Shown one piece after another: positions 1 through 8,890 of a DNA stretch of 57,992 nt. Source of the stretch: Planctomycetota bacterium (GTDB lineage: Bacteria > Planctomycetota > Planctomycetia > Pirellulales > Pirellulaceae); contig JAGWWZ010000003.1 of the NCBI GenBank assembly GCA_018970165.1, positions 1 to 57,992 on the forward strand, read 5' to 3'. Each line of letters starts with the position of its first letter. Within the stretch, counting starts at the first letter, position 1. The notes under the pieces were generated by a model, which had not been told where the DNA came from, ran no database searches, and was given only the letters and a program-made list of their open reading frames with translations. Both the position numbers and the translations under genes were made by a program.

Positions 1-96
1 GAAGCGATCACCGCTGTTACCGGCCAACGCCAGGGAGACCAGATCGAACGCTTGGTCGAACGTATCAAGTTCGCCCCGCCGCGCAAGCCGAACTGA
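1..96 (+). CDS. C-terminal end of an unidentified protein (partial, cut by window start)
   Basis: An open frame runs from the first base to a TGA at 94-96 and encodes 31 residues ending in KFAPPRKPN. The tail is polar and charged with a proline/arginine-rich end. Too little is present to name a family. It points convergently at the minus-strand hydrolase gene that ends 21 bases further on, so it is the end of a separate transcription unit. Confidence 0.5.
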   Translation, partial: EAITAVTGQRQGDQIERLVERIKFAPPRKPN

Positions 97-117
97 GTAT
101 CCGAAATTCCTACAATC

Positions 118-1104
118 CTACGGCTCCAACCAGCGGACCATGGTCTTGGTGACTTGGTCGGCGGCGTCCTGCTGAACGAAGTGATCGGCGTCGGGGATCG
201 TTACTAAAGTCAGATCCCGATCGAGCCATTGCCACGTACCGTCGAGCGCGTCGGACAAGAGCGCCTTGTCCTTGAGTCCGTGAAACATCAGCACCGAACA
301 TTTCACTCGCGGCCCCGGATCGGTGGGTGCCGTGTACGGCTCGCGAGGATAGTTGGCTTTGTAGTAATTGAGCATCCCTTCCATGCTCGATCGCTTCAGC
401 GCCTCGAGATACTTTTCTTTCGCATCTGGATCCTTGACCCATCCGACCAGCGTGTCGACCTTTACCAGCTTGGACGCCTCGGCGGTTTGAAAGAATCGTG
501 CATAGGCGCTGTTCTTCTGCTGCTCCGGGTTGCTCGCCAATTCACGCGAAAGACCATTGGGATGCGGTAGATTGAGAATGATCAACTTGCTGGTCGCCTC
601 CGGATAACGCATCGCGAATTGCCATGCCACCATCCCGCCCCAGTCGTGCCCAACGATGATGGCTTGATCGCGCTCGAAATGCTTGACCACCGCGAGCACA
701 TCATCGACTAGGTGACTCATCGCGTAGGCTTCGACCCCTTCGGGTTGGTCGCTCCAGTTGTAACCGCGCTGATCGATCGCAACGACCTGATGATTCTCCG
801 CCAGGGCTGGCATTTGTTTTCGCCACGTGTACCAGTAGTCCGGAAAACCGTGGATCATCACCACCAGCGGCCCAGTCCCCTTGGTCACGTAATGGATCTT
901 GGTCCCGCCTGAATCGGCGAAGCCGTGTGTTCCGAGTCCTCCCTCCGCAGGATCCCCTACAGCAGGTTTTCCTGAACCTGCAGGCTTCGATGCCCCCGCA
1001 GACTTCGCTTCCTGGGCCTGGATGCACGGTAGCGTCATCCACGCCACCAAGAACAAAACGGACCAACCACTCAGCGAACCAATTCCGACCCGACGAATCA
1101 TCAT
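118..1104 (-). CDS. Secreted alpha/beta hydrolase, epoxide hydrolase / haloalkane dehalogenase-like
   Basis: A 328-residue protein with a signal peptide (hydrophobic about 14-28, likely cleavage after IQA) followed by a Gly/Ala/Pro/Lys linker to about residue 55. The rest is one alpha/beta-hydrolase domain. HGFP at 85-88 is the oxyanion-hole motif. GHDWGG at 152-157 places Asp154 as nucleophile, as in soluble epoxide hydrolases and dehalogenases rather than Ser esterases. Asp279 (GLKD) and His308 (DADH) fit the acid and base, and NYY at 246-248 resembles the lid tyrosines of epoxide hydrolases. It probably hydrolyses an epoxide or alkyl halide outside the cytoplasm; the substrate cannot be read. 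It is divergent from the SGNH hydrolase gene. Met2 is an equally possible start. Confidence 0.85.
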   Translation of the reverse strand: MMIRRVGIGSLSGWSVLFLVAWMTLPCIQAQEAKSAGASKPAGSGKPAVGDPAEGGLGTHGFADSGGTKIHYVTKGTGPLVVMIHGFPDYWYTWRKQMPALAENHQVVAIDQRGYNWSDQPEGVEAYAMSHLVDDVLAVVKHFERDQAIIVGHDWGGMVAWQFAMRYPEATSKLIILNLPHPNGLSRELASNPEQQKNSAYARFFQTAEASKLVKVDTLVGWVKDPDAKEKYLEALKRSSMEGMLNYYKANYPREPYTAPTDPGPRVKCSVLMFHGLKDKALLSDALDGTWQWLDRDLTLVTIPDADHFVQQDAADQVTKTMVRWLEP

Positions 1105-1173
1105 GGCAACCCTCCCATCAGCATGGTAACATCGAACAGGTCTCGCCGGTTCGCTGCAACAGGGAAATTCATT

Positions 1174-2124
1174 ATGTGGATACGAGTACTGCTCTTCTTG
1201 ACCGCCATTGCTTCATGCGCTCCCAGCATGGCTCAAGAGCCTCCCAAAGCCAAACGCATCCTCTTTCTTGGCGACAGCATTACCTATTCGGGTGGCTACA
1301 TCGCCAGCCTCGAGGCTGCGTGGATCGCGCAGTACCCGGATCGGAACACGGAGTTCCTGAACCTAGGGCTTCCGAGTGAAACGGTTTCGGGGTTATCGGA
1401 ACCCGGCCATGCCGGCGGTGCGTTCCCGCGACCGGACCTCCATGAACGACTGGAACGGGTGCTCGATCAAACCCAACCGGATTTGGTCATCGCATGCTAC
1501 GGCATGAATGATGGAATTTACTATCCGCTCGGCGAAGAGAGATTCCAAGCGTTCCGCTCCGGTCGAGAACGACTGCATGACGCAGTGGTCAAGCGAGGCG
1601 GCAAAATCATTCATTTGACTCCCGCATACTTTGATGCCCTGCCCATCCGCGATCGGTTGCTCCCAGCGGGCCGCGATGAATACCGTCAACCGTACGAAGG
1701 TTACGACGATGTCCTCGAGGCCTATGCCAAGTGGCTGCTCGACCAACGCGATCGAGGTTGGCAGGTATACGATGTTCATGGTGCGATGAAGCAAGCGGTG
1801 CTCGAGGCGCGAAAAACCGATCCGACCTTTACGTTCGCCAGCGACGGTGTGCATCCCAACGCCGCTGGCCAAGTGATCATCGCAGGACCGCTTGCCAAAG
1901 CGTGGGGCCTGCGCATCAAGGATGACGGTTCCCCTGATCACGCTGAGGGAAAGAAGATCTTGGCTCTCATCGCCAAACGTCAGGAGATCTTGAAGCATGC
2001 GTGGCTGACCAAGACCAAACATGTTCGGCCTGGGATACCCGAGGGACTGCCGATCGATGTGGCGCAGGCTCAAGCAGGAGAGATAGCAAAAGAGTTGGCA
2101 ACACTCGTCGGTAAAAGTCGTTAG
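1174..2124 (+). CDS. Secreted SGNH/GDSL hydrolase
   Basis: Predicted 316 residues from the ATG at 1174, which opens directly with a signal peptide ([14 protein letters not shown], likely cleavage after SMA). An upstream ATG at 1123 would add 17 polar residues and leave no promoter room from the divergent hydrolase. GDSIT contains the nucleophile Ser35; YGMNDG is the block III Asn; SDGVHPN near the end gives Asp224 and His227. This is the full SGNH set of secreted esterases, lipases and carbohydrate acetylesterases. Planctomycetes carry many such proteins for polysaccharide deacetylation, but the substrate here is not evident. Confidence 0.85.
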   Translation: MWIRVLLFLTAIASCAPSMAQEPPKAKRILFLGDSITYSGGYIASLEAAWIAQYPDRNTEFLNLGLPSETVSGLSEPGHAGGAFPRPDLHERLERVLDQTQPDLVIACYGMNDGIYYPLGEERFQAFRSGRERLHDAVVKRGGKIIHLTPAYFDALPIRDRLLPAGRDEYRQPYEGYDDVLEAYAKWLLDQRDRGWQVYDVHGAMKQAVLEARKTDPTFTFASDGVHPNAAGQVIIAGPLAKAWGLRIKDDGSPDHAEGKKILALIAKRQEILKHAWLTKTKHVRPGIPEGLPIDVAQAQAGEIAKELATLVGKSR

Positions 2125-2357
2125 GCGGGGTCTTTGAACTGAGACGTTGACCGAGGGGTTGACTATTTTTTCCTCGGTGCAATCGTTGCGATCGATACAA
2201 CCGGACTGTCTCGAGAGGATTCTTATCGAGGTCGGTCGTTTTGTTTCATGTTTCGATTGACCCCGGATACCAGCGTGGCATCTCATTAGTGCGAGACCAT
2301 GGTTCGGCTTTGTCCGGCCTTGGCATCATCGCCGCCCCAAATCATCGGAAGCACCTC

Positions 2358-3722
2358 ATGAAGCGATTCCTCCACCTGATCCCTGTGTTTGCCTTTTTTC
2401 TAGGTGGAACCGCAATCAGCCTATGGGTCGGATCGGAGCAGGCGAATGCTCAGGGTTGCTGCTTTGGCTCGCAACGTCCACCTGCATATCCCGTCGGACC
2501 ACCCGTCCCGATCAATCCAACGGCACCGGCAGGAACTGCGATGAATAGTTATTACGGTAGCTATGGGACGCTGCCTCCTTCGCCTGGTACGTTGCTCCCT
2601 GCAGGCTTGCCTCAGTCCACCGCTGCGTTCTTTCCGACCGCTGCCTACGACACTCGCTGGATGCAAACCCCCGTAACGTACTACCGCCCCGTGACGCAGT
2701 TCGATCCGAATTATGGAACCACGGTGACATCGCTCCAGCCGTGTACTTCGTATCAATATCAAGCCGCACGTGTCCCATTGGTTTCCCCGCGAACGATCGG
2801 CGACTATTCTTACTCAGCAAATCGTTGGCCAATCGCTGCCACTCCAGGTTACTACCCCAACAACGTTGTTCCTGCAGGTACGGTCCCTGTTGGCGCCGTT
2901 CCCGGTGGTGTCACTTATCCAACCATGCAACAACTGCCCGCGGTTGGTACTCCGGTAACTTCAGGCATGATGGGCTATTCATCGACCGGGACCAGTTCTG
3001 GACCTGCATCGACTCTGCCATTAGCCACGATGCCGTCCCCCGTCGGCGGTGTTGTTACCGCCAATCACATGGCACCTATGGGTTCGGTTCCTATGGGTTC
3101 GGTGCCCTTCGGAACAAGCCAGTATGCTGCAAGTCCTGCAACCGCTTGGATGCCCGCGACCGCAGCGCCGATCTCTCAAGTTCCGATCACATCGGCTATC
3201 CCGGGTACGGGCACTCCGATCTACACCGCACCTGCCTACACCGCACCTGCAACTGCACCGACGTCCTCGCTCGTACCAGCAAACACAATGAGCCCATGTC
3301 CCAATGGGGTGTGCGCACCAGGTAGTGTGCCTTCGATCCCGGGTGCAACGTCTGTGGTTCCCATTCTTCCAAACGCCGGTGACATTAGGCCGATCATGCC
3401 TCCGACGAGCAGTTCCGATCCGGAAGCGACTCGCCAACCCTCGCTGGGAAGTTCTGCGTCGACCTTTCCACTCAAACGAGTGCCAGTGGCTGAGTTCGAT
3501 CGTCCGGCAACAAGCATGCAAGAGGAATCGCGAGCCCGCGTGAGCATTCCTTCGAACATATCCCCCAACGGATTATCTCCCAGCAATACGCTCCAGCCAC
3601 TGAAAGCACCGAGCGATTTGGATGCCAAGCCGAGATGGAACCCGAAGCTCCTTCCTCCGTCGAAGGGGGATAGCGGCGAAACCGTAGCATCGACTTCAAC
3701 GAGTTTCTGCGTTACTGTATAG
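2358..3722 (+). CDS. Secreted low-complexity Pro/Thr/Ser/Val-rich protein
   Basis: A 454-residue protein from the ATG at 2358, where a signal peptide begins (MKRFLHLIPVFAFFLGG, cleavage near ANA); an in-frame ATG at 2241 would put 39 polar residues before it. After a short CCFG segment the chain is built from loose repeats of Pro, Gly, Thr, Val and Ala (for example MGSVPMGSVPFG). The last 120 residues are more charged. No enzymatic motif is visible. It resembles proline-rich surface or wall-associated proteins of planctomycetes by composition only; function unknown. Confidence 0.75.
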   Translation: MKRFLHLIPVFAFFLGGTAISLWVGSEQANAQGCCFGSQRPPAYPVGPPVPINPTAPAGTAMNSYYGSYGTLPPSPGTLLPAGLPQSTAAFFPTAAYDTRWMQTPVTYYRPVTQFDPNYGTTVTSLQPCTSYQYQAARVPLVSPRTIGDYSYSANRWPIAATPGYYPNNVVPAGTVPVGAVPGGVTYPTMQQLPAVGTPVTSGMMGYSSTGTSSGPASTLPLATMPSPVGGVVTANHMAPMGSVPMGSVPFGTSQYAASPATAWMPATAAPISQVPITSAIPGTGTPIYTAPAYTAPATAPTSSLVPANTMSPCPNGVCAPGSVPSIPGATSVVPILPNAGDIRPIMPPTSSSDPEATRQPSLGSSASTFPLKRVPVAEFDRPATSMQEESRARVSIPSNISPNGLSPSNTLQPLKAPSDLDAKPRWNPKLLPPSKGDSGETVASTSTSFCVTV

Positions 3723-3767
3723 GCATTCAATTCCGGTCACTTCGCGGGATCCTGTAGCGGTAATGGC

Positions 3768-5711
3768 ATGAAGACTTGGACCACTCTCGCGTTGCATGGT
3801 CCCAATCGCTGGTCTTCCCGAAGCGTTTTGGAGCTTCATGTTGTACCGGATCTCGCTTGCCAGCCCGCACCTGCGGCCCTTTCTCGCAACGCAGCGGACG
3901 TACTAAAGGATTTTCTGGACTCTGGGAACTACACAACGACTCATCCCCAGAGTATCAACGTAGCGACACGCGTTCTCGATGAAATCCGCAGCGCATCGAC
4001 CCGCAGTGAACTCTGGGGGGCCCTCGCGCATTGGATGACCGCCATGGCCGGTGTCCCCTCCCGTTTCCTCTCCCCTCCCTCCTTCAAGTCCGCTTCGTCC
4101 CTTCTGTCCTCTTCGTCCCTTCCGTCCTTTCCGTCCTCTTCGTCCTTTTCCCCGATCGCCGCTTTGGAAATGGAAGAGGAACTCCTCAGTCATCGCGCAT
4201 TCGATATGGCTCGCCAGATGATCGAGGCGTTGGAATCGCGTACCGAATTCCCGATCGCTGTCAAATTCCGTGAGTTATTCGATTACGCAGACGATGTCCG
4301 ATTGGGTCCCAGTTCGCGCGCGATCCTCGAGGCGGCGACAGAGCGAGGCATCCCCTATTATCGGATGACTTCCGGGTCATTGTGTCAGCTCGGCGAGGGG
4401 CGATGGCAACGCAGAATATGGACTGCGGAGACCGATGCTACCAGCGCGATCGCCGAATCGATCGCCAGCGATAAAGATCTCACCAAACGATTGCTGCGCA
4501 ACGTCGGAGTACCGATTCCTTTGGGACGCATGGTCACTAGTCCCGAGGATGCATGGGCAGCCGCTCAAGAAGTCGGATTCCCTGTAGTAGTCAAACCTCG
4601 CAACGCCAATCATCAACGCGGTATTTCCATCGAGCTGACCGAACAAGAGGAGATCCTTCGCGCCTATCACTGGGCGATCGAAGATGGCCAAACTCAAGAT
4701 GTTATGGTCGAGCAATTTGCAAGGGGCCAACATCATCGACTGTTGGTGGTCGGCGACTCCCTGGTCGCAGCCAGTCGCGGTCACGTAGAAACTGTCACCG
4801 GGGATGGTATCCACACCGTCGAACAACTGGTCCATCGGTTGAATCAGGATCCGCGGCGTGGCGAAGCCTACACTGACCCCCTCGGGGTTGTCAAAATAAT
4901 TGCCGCCACCCATATCGAACTAGCCAAACAAGGCCTAACGGCCGATTCGATTCCCGAAGAAGGAAGAGTCGTGCTAGTCCAAAGGACTGGCGATTTAACA
5001 ACTGACTGCACCGAAGTTGTCCATTCTGAAACCGCTCGACAAGCAGTCTTGGCCGCGCGCGTGGTCGGATTAGACATCGCTGGACTCGATGTTCTTGCGG
5101 AAGATATCTCGCGGCCGTTAGCACAGCAGCGGGGTGCGGTTGTCGAGGTGAATGCGGGGCCCTCTCTTTCCCCGCACGTAGCCCCCCTGTTTGGCGAACC
5201 GCGGCCGGTGGGTCGAGCCATCATCGACATGCTTTTTCCCGCAGGTCGCCAAGCCCGCATCCCGATCACATGTATTGTTGCTCCCCAGCTCCCTGCCGCA
5301 CTTGGTCGATTGGCTGAGTGGCACGAGCAAACCAGTGCAACGCATGCGACCGCAGGTTCGGTCGGCGCCGATGGCATACAAGTCGGATCCGAGTGGATCC
5401 CTCTTCCCGAAGCCGCCATTCCCAGCCGCGTTCAATCCCTTCTGTCGCATCCGCATCTCGATGCTATGGGAGTTGCTTGCGAGTTAAAATCGCTTGCCGA
5501 CCAAGCGTGCCCCGTGCCCCGCATCGATCGCTTGATCATCGTTTCACCTCCCGAAGGACGGGAGTCTTCCATGGTTTGCGATGATGCATGGCGGACGATC
5601 GGTCACGCGATTCATCCCACAACCGAGATCGACTGGAACAACACACCCGACCCGCTCCGAATCGCGATCGAGTCGATGTGGAGCGAACTCGACGCATCTG
5701 CCATCCACTAG
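3768..5711 (+). CDS. Cyanophycin synthetase-like ATP-grasp ligase with degenerate, truncated Mur-ligase region
   Basis: A 647-residue protein. Residues 1-170 resemble the cyanophycin synthetase N-terminal domain (LHGPNRWS at 9-16), interrupted at about 101-130 by a Ser/Pro/Phe low-complexity insert. Residues 205-490 are an ATP-grasp domain: DKDLTKRLL at 235-243, Lys276 in VVVKP, and VVEVNAGP with Glu460 and Asn462. The full family continues with a Mur-ligase domain opening with a TGTNGKTT P-loop. Here RIPI at 497-500 is followed by TCIVAPQLP, and only about 150 residues remain; DGIQVG at 535-540 and the following helix still look like the eroded family pattern. It probably joins amino acids at the ATP-grasp site only, resembling CphA2-type enzymes in architecture. 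No cyanophycinase or full CphA is nearby. Confidence 0.75.
   Translation: MKTWTTLALHGPNRWSSRSVLELHVVPDLACQPAPAALSRNAADVLKDFLDSGNYTTTHPQSINVATRVLDEIRSASTRSELWGALAHWMTAMAGVPSRFLSPPSFKSASSLLSSSSLPSFPSSSSFSPIAALEMEEELLSHRAFDMARQMIEALESRTEFPIAVKFRELFDYADDVRLGPSSRAILEAATERGIPYYRMTSGSLCQLGEGRWQRRIWTAETDATSAIAESIASDKDLTKRLLRNVGVPIPLGRMVTSPEDAWAAAQEVGFPVVVKPRNANHQRGISIELTEQEEILRAYHWAIEDGQTQDVMVEQFARGQHHRLLVVGDSLVAASRGHVETVTGDGIHTVEQLVHRLNQDPRRGEAYTDPLGVVKIIAATHIELAKQGLTADSIPEEGRVVLVQRTGDLTTDCTEVVHSETARQAVLAARVVGLDIAGLDVLAEDISRPLAQQRGAVVEVNAGPSLSPHVAPLFGEPRPVGRAIIDMLFPAGRQARIPITCIVAPQLPAALGRLAEWHEQTSATHATAGSVGADGIQVGSEWIPLPEAAIPSRVQSLLSHPHLDAMGVACELKSLADQACPVPRIDRLIIVSPPEGRESSMVCDDAWRTIGHAIHPTTEIDWNNTPDPLRIAIESMWSELDASAIH
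4093..4147 (+). repeat. In-frame 18-bp tandem repeat inside the cyanophycin synthetase-like gene
   Basis: An 18-bp unit beginning CTTCGTCCCTTC occurs at 4093-4110 and 4111-4128 with one mismatch, followed by partial 9-10 bp units to 4147. The surrounding bases 4051-4150 are a biased C/T tract. Because 18 is a multiple of three, expansion keeps the frame and writes a Ser-rich loop into the N-terminal domain. It looks like slippage-generated sequence. Confidence 0.75.
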
Positions 5712-5720
5712 GAACGCATC

Positions 5721-6221
5721 ATGGCCAAAAAAGGACCGGCATCGGTCGACGAGTATTTAGCGGCCTTGCATGATGATCGTCGAAGCGCTTTGGAAGCCGT
5801 TCGTAAAGTCATCCTCAAATCGATTCCGAAAAAGATCGAGGAGGGGATCCAATACGGGATGATCGGTTATTACATTCCGCACAGCGTTTATCCCAGTGGT
5901 TATCATTGCGATCCCTCGCAACCTGTGCCCTACATCGCCCTCGCATCGCAAAAGAACTACATGTCCCTGTACTTGATGTGCCTGTACATGCGTTCGGATT
6001 GGAAGGACGCCTTCGAGTCCGCCTATCGAGCTACCGGCAAGAAACTCGACATGGGGGCCAGTTGCGTACGCTTCAAACGCTTGGAGGATTTGCCACTCGA
6101 AGTGGTTGGCAAGGCGATCAAGCAAGTGTCGCTCAAGGACTACATCGCTTGCTACGAATCGACTCTCGATACGCGGTCGATGCGAGCCAAGCAACGATCG
6201 CGACCGAGCAAGCCCACATAA
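5721..6221 (+). CDS. DUF1801 (YdhG-like) family protein
   Basis: A 166-residue cytosolic protein starting [16 protein letters not shown], 9 bases after the ATP-grasp gene, so probably cotranscribed. The pattern of an N-terminal helix, [12 protein letters not shown], a [16 protein letters not shown] core strand and a basic tail fits DUF1801/YdhG, a small frataxin-like fold whose members have been linked to iron handling in some bacteria. No catalytic residues can be assigned. Its last 70 bases overlap the 3-prime end of gltX on the opposite strand. The exact role is unknown. Confidence 0.75.
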   Translation: MAKKGPASVDEYLAALHDDRRSALEAVRKVILKSIPKKIEEGIQYGMIGYYIPHSVYPSGYHCDPSQPVPYIALASQKNYMSLYLMCLYMRSDWKDAFESAYRATGKKLDMGASCVRFKRLEDLPLEVVGKAIKQVSLKDYIACYESTLDTRSMRAKQRSRPSKPT

Positions 6222-7717
6222 TCGAAGACTCCCAGCCCGGTGCTCTTGCCGGTCAGGGCTACGCGAAGTGCATTGATACACACGCCGAGCTTGAGCCCTT
6301 TCTCTGTTGCGTAGTCTTTGATGAGAGGTTCCAGAGTGGCTTGATCTAAGACCGCGCTCTTTTCGATCAACGCGCGAATCCCCCGGAGCGCATCGATCGC
6401 GCCGGGCTCATTCTTGATCCGTTTGTTTAAAAGATCTGGGTCGATCGCCAATTGATTATCGTCGCAGAAGAGTTCATCGAACTGCAAGATATCGCCCGCC
6501 ACTTTGATCCGATCGCCAGCCGCCGCGACCACGCGCGTCAGGTACTCCGACGACGAACATGGAGGAGGCGTTTCGATCCAACCTGCTTGTTGCAGGAAAG
6601 GAAGGACCATAGCGACCTTCTTCTTGATTTCCAACTGGCTCATCCATCGGGCTTGGAACGCCAGCAGTTTCTGTGGGTCGAAGGATGCGGGCGCCTTGTT
6701 CACTCGTTCGAGCGAAAAGTGCTTGATCGCATCCTCGAGGGTAAAGTGTTCGGTGCTGTCATCGAGCGACCATCCGAGCAAGAGCAGATAGTTCAAAATC
6801 GCCCCAGGAAGAAATCCCGTCTCGCGATAGAAGTCGACCACGACAGGATTGAAGGTTTCGGGTGTCGTCTGCAGATTGGCTTTCTTGGCGATGGTATCGC
6901 CGAGCTGAAAAAGGGTGGCGAAATCCTTCTGCTTGAGATACTTATCGAGTTTTCGTTTGCTCAGTTTCGCAGTCCCACCCGGCTCGGCAACATACGGAAG
7001 GTGCGCGTAAATAGGGATTGGATAGCCGAGGCTTTGCGCGATGAAAATCTGGCGAGGGGTATTGGGAAGATGCTCTACTGCCCGGACGACGTGCGTGATG
7101 GCGAAATCGTAGTCATCGACCACACTCGCTAGATGATATAGGCAGTTACCGTCGGCGCGCTGAATGACATGGTCCTGTTCATCGGTCCATTCAAAGCTGC
7201 ATTCACCACGAATTTTATCTTGGAAAACGCATTGCCCCTCGCGCGGTATCTTGAGACGCACAACGCTCGTCCGTCCCTCGGCGATGAATTGAGCCTCTTG
7301 ATCGGGATCGCTAGCCATGAAGGAGCGATCGTAGATAAAGGCTTTTCCTTCCTGTTCGGCTTTCGCCTTTGCGGCAGCGATTTCCTCCGGCCTGGCGAAA
7401 TCTCGGTAGGCGAATCCTGAACGCAAAAGTTGTTCTACCGCTTCTTGATAGCGTGCAGATCGCTGCGATTGGAAATAGGGTTGATAGGGGCCACCGACTT
7501 CGGGCCCCTCGTCCCACTGGAGTCCGAGCCATTTGAAGCCTTCGAGGATTGGCTGGAGGGCGGCTTCGACGTTTCGAACTTGGTCGGTGTCGTCGATGCG
7601 CAGCAGGAACTGGCCCCCGGACTGTTTGGCTAACAGATAGTTGAACAATGCGGTTCTGACCCCGCCGATATGGAGGTAACCGGTGGGACTTGGAGCGAAA
7701 CGGGTACGTATCGTCAT
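6152..7717 (-). CDS. gltX: Glutamyl-tRNA synthetase (GltX)
   Basis: A 521-residue class I aminoacyl-tRNA synthetase that charges tRNA-Glu (and possibly tRNA-Gln) in the cytoplasm. The N-terminus shows the HIGH-type motif in [10 protein letters not shown] and the KMSKS-type motif is KLSKRK in mid-protein. The C-terminal anticodon-binding region ends with the family pattern [19 protein letters not shown]. The start codon overlaps the mtfA stop by 4 bases (ATGA), so translation is coupled. It is the last gene of a seven-gene minus-strand run and its end overlaps the convergent DUF1801 gene by 70 bases. Confidence 0.95.
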   Translation of the reverse strand: MTIRTRFAPSPTGYLHIGGVRTALFNYLLAKQSGGQFLLRIDDTDQVRNVEAALQPILEGFKWLGLQWDEGPEVGGPYQPYFQSQRSARYQEAVEQLLRSGFAYRDFARPEEIAAAKAKAEQEGKAFIYDRSFMASDPDQEAQFIAEGRTSVVRLKIPREGQCVFQDKIRGECSFEWTDEQDHVIQRADGNCLYHLASVVDDYDFAITHVVRAVEHLPNTPRQIFIAQSLGYPIPIYAHLPYVAEPGGTAKLSKRKLDKYLKQKDFATLFQLGDTIAKKANLQTTPETFNPVVVDFYRETGFLPGAILNYLLLLGWSLDDSTEHFTLEDAIKHFSLERVNKAPASFDPQKLLAFQARWMSQLEIKKKVAMVLPFLQQAGWIETPPPCSSSEYLTRVVAAAGDRIKVAGDILQFDELFCDDNQLAIDPDLLNKRIKNEPGAIDALRGIRALIEKSAVLDQATLEPLIKDYATEKGLKLGVCINALRVALTGKSTGLGVFDYVGLLGRDRCLARIDRVSRVDS

Positions 7718-8493
7718 GATCTATCCATCGCGTGCGCGAGGTCGGTGACATAAAAATCTTGGAGCAGTTCGTACAGCTCGGGATGGTACTCTCGCAGATC
7801 CCAAGGGATCTGAAAATAGCACTCGGAGGCTACCGCAAAAAATTCGCTTGGATGGGTCAACCCATAATCATCGATGACGATCTCCTCCCCTTGCTCGACC
7901 ATTTCGCGAGCTAGGTGAAATTCTGTCTCGAAGTCTTCCCGCCACTGCTCTGCATCCAAGCCAGGAGGCAACGGTGGGATACCATCCGCCTTGGGATCGT
8001 CGCACATATCGAGCTGGTGCGCGAACTCGTGAAGAACGATGTGGTCGCCATCGTTGTCGCGATGGATTGCTCTTTGGATATCGTGCCAATTGAGAGCGAT
8101 GGGACCGCGGGCAACGGTTTCGCCGGAGCGATAGTACTCGCCCCCCAAACCATGATGCAGATCGCCCCCTTTGGAGCGCGCTTTGTAAGGTCTCGGATAA
8201 ACCAGGATCGTACGTGTAGACGGAAAGGTCCATTCGGGATAAGCCAGAACCAAGAGTGACGCGTTCAAGGCGATGGTTTTTTTGACCTCGTCGTTGATGC
8301 GAAATCCGTTGCAGCCCTCCCAGTGCTTGCTGGCGATGAATCGCTTGGCCCATAGGACCATCGAGCGACGTTTCGAATCATCCAACCAGCATGCTTGCCA
8401 GACATACCGGTCCAACTCTTCCAGGTCTTGTGGTTCGACGTTGTCCGACGATGGTCGCCTCCCCCACCAGTTCCACCAAGCGCTAATCGGCAT
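7714..8493 (-). CDS. mtfA: MtfA-type zinc metallopeptidase (M90 family)
   Basis: A 259-residue protein from the ATG at 8493, chosen because a strong ribosome-binding site (GGGAGGGA) lies just upstream; longer in-frame starts have none and would run deep into the preceding gene. HEFAH at 155-159 is the zinc motif, and [13 protein letters not shown] near the C-terminus holds the third-ligand region of the M90 family. The length matches Escherichia coli MtfA (about 265 residues), a cytosolic peptidase that binds the repressor Mlc. Whether that target exists here is unknown. It overlaps the upstream gene by 11 bases and gltX by 4. Confidence 0.88.
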   Translation of the reverse strand: MPISAWWNWWGRRPSSDNVEPQDLEELDRYVWQACWLDDSKRRSMVLWAKRFIASKHWEGCNGFRINDEVKKTIALNASLLVLAYPEWTFPSTRTILVYPRPYKARSKGGDLHHGLGGEYYRSGETVARGPIALNWHDIQRAIHRDNDGDHIVLHEFAHQLDMCDDPKADGIPPLPPGLDAEQWREDFETEFHLAREMVEQGEEIVIDDYGLTHPSEFFAVASECYFQIPWDLREYHPELYELLQDFYVTDLAHAMDRS

Positions 8494-8890
8494 CGCTCCC
8501 TCCCGGCGGATGCAGCGATGGATCGCGGATCGCACCATAGATCGCTGTAGGTGTTGTCCAGTTTTCGTTCGCGACGTCATGAACTCGCAATGCGGAATCG
8601 TATGCTCCCGATTCGGGTGCATCATCAGTCAATGCCGTCATCAACCGGTTCCACATCTCCGGGATCAGGTCTCCTTTGAGCTCCAGGTATTCAATCGCTC
8701 CGTCTCGATCGTATACCATGCCGTCGAGTTGGTACCGGCGACCATCGGAAACAAACGCCCACACAAAGGATCCATCGAGTTCAATGTACATTCCATGCCA
8801 TAGGCTCAGGATATCGACAAACGACTCGAACGATGTTGATAGCCGTTTTCCTTCGTGCGCATAGACTCGCAGAAACATAGACGGGATCAC
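8483..8890 (-). CDS. Conserved-looking small hypothetical protein
   Basis: A 135-residue soluble protein I cannot assign. The GTG at 8890 overlaps the stop of the permease gene as GTGA, which favours translational coupling; an ATG at 8878 would shorten it by four residues. It contains a mixed region with several Trp/Tyr (LWHGMYIELDGSFVWAF, GRRYQLDGMVYDRDG) and an acidic C-terminus. The central pattern looks like a small beta-sheet fold. It has no signal peptide or membrane segment. Its position between a metal transporter and MtfA is the only functional hint. Confidence 0.65.
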   Translation of the reverse strand: MIPSMFLRVYAHEGKRLSTSFESFVDILSLWHGMYIELDGSFVWAFVSDGRRYQLDGMVYDRDGAIEYLELKGDLIPEMWNRLMTALTDDAPESGAYDSALRVHDVANENWTTPTAIYGAIRDPSLHPPGGSDAD

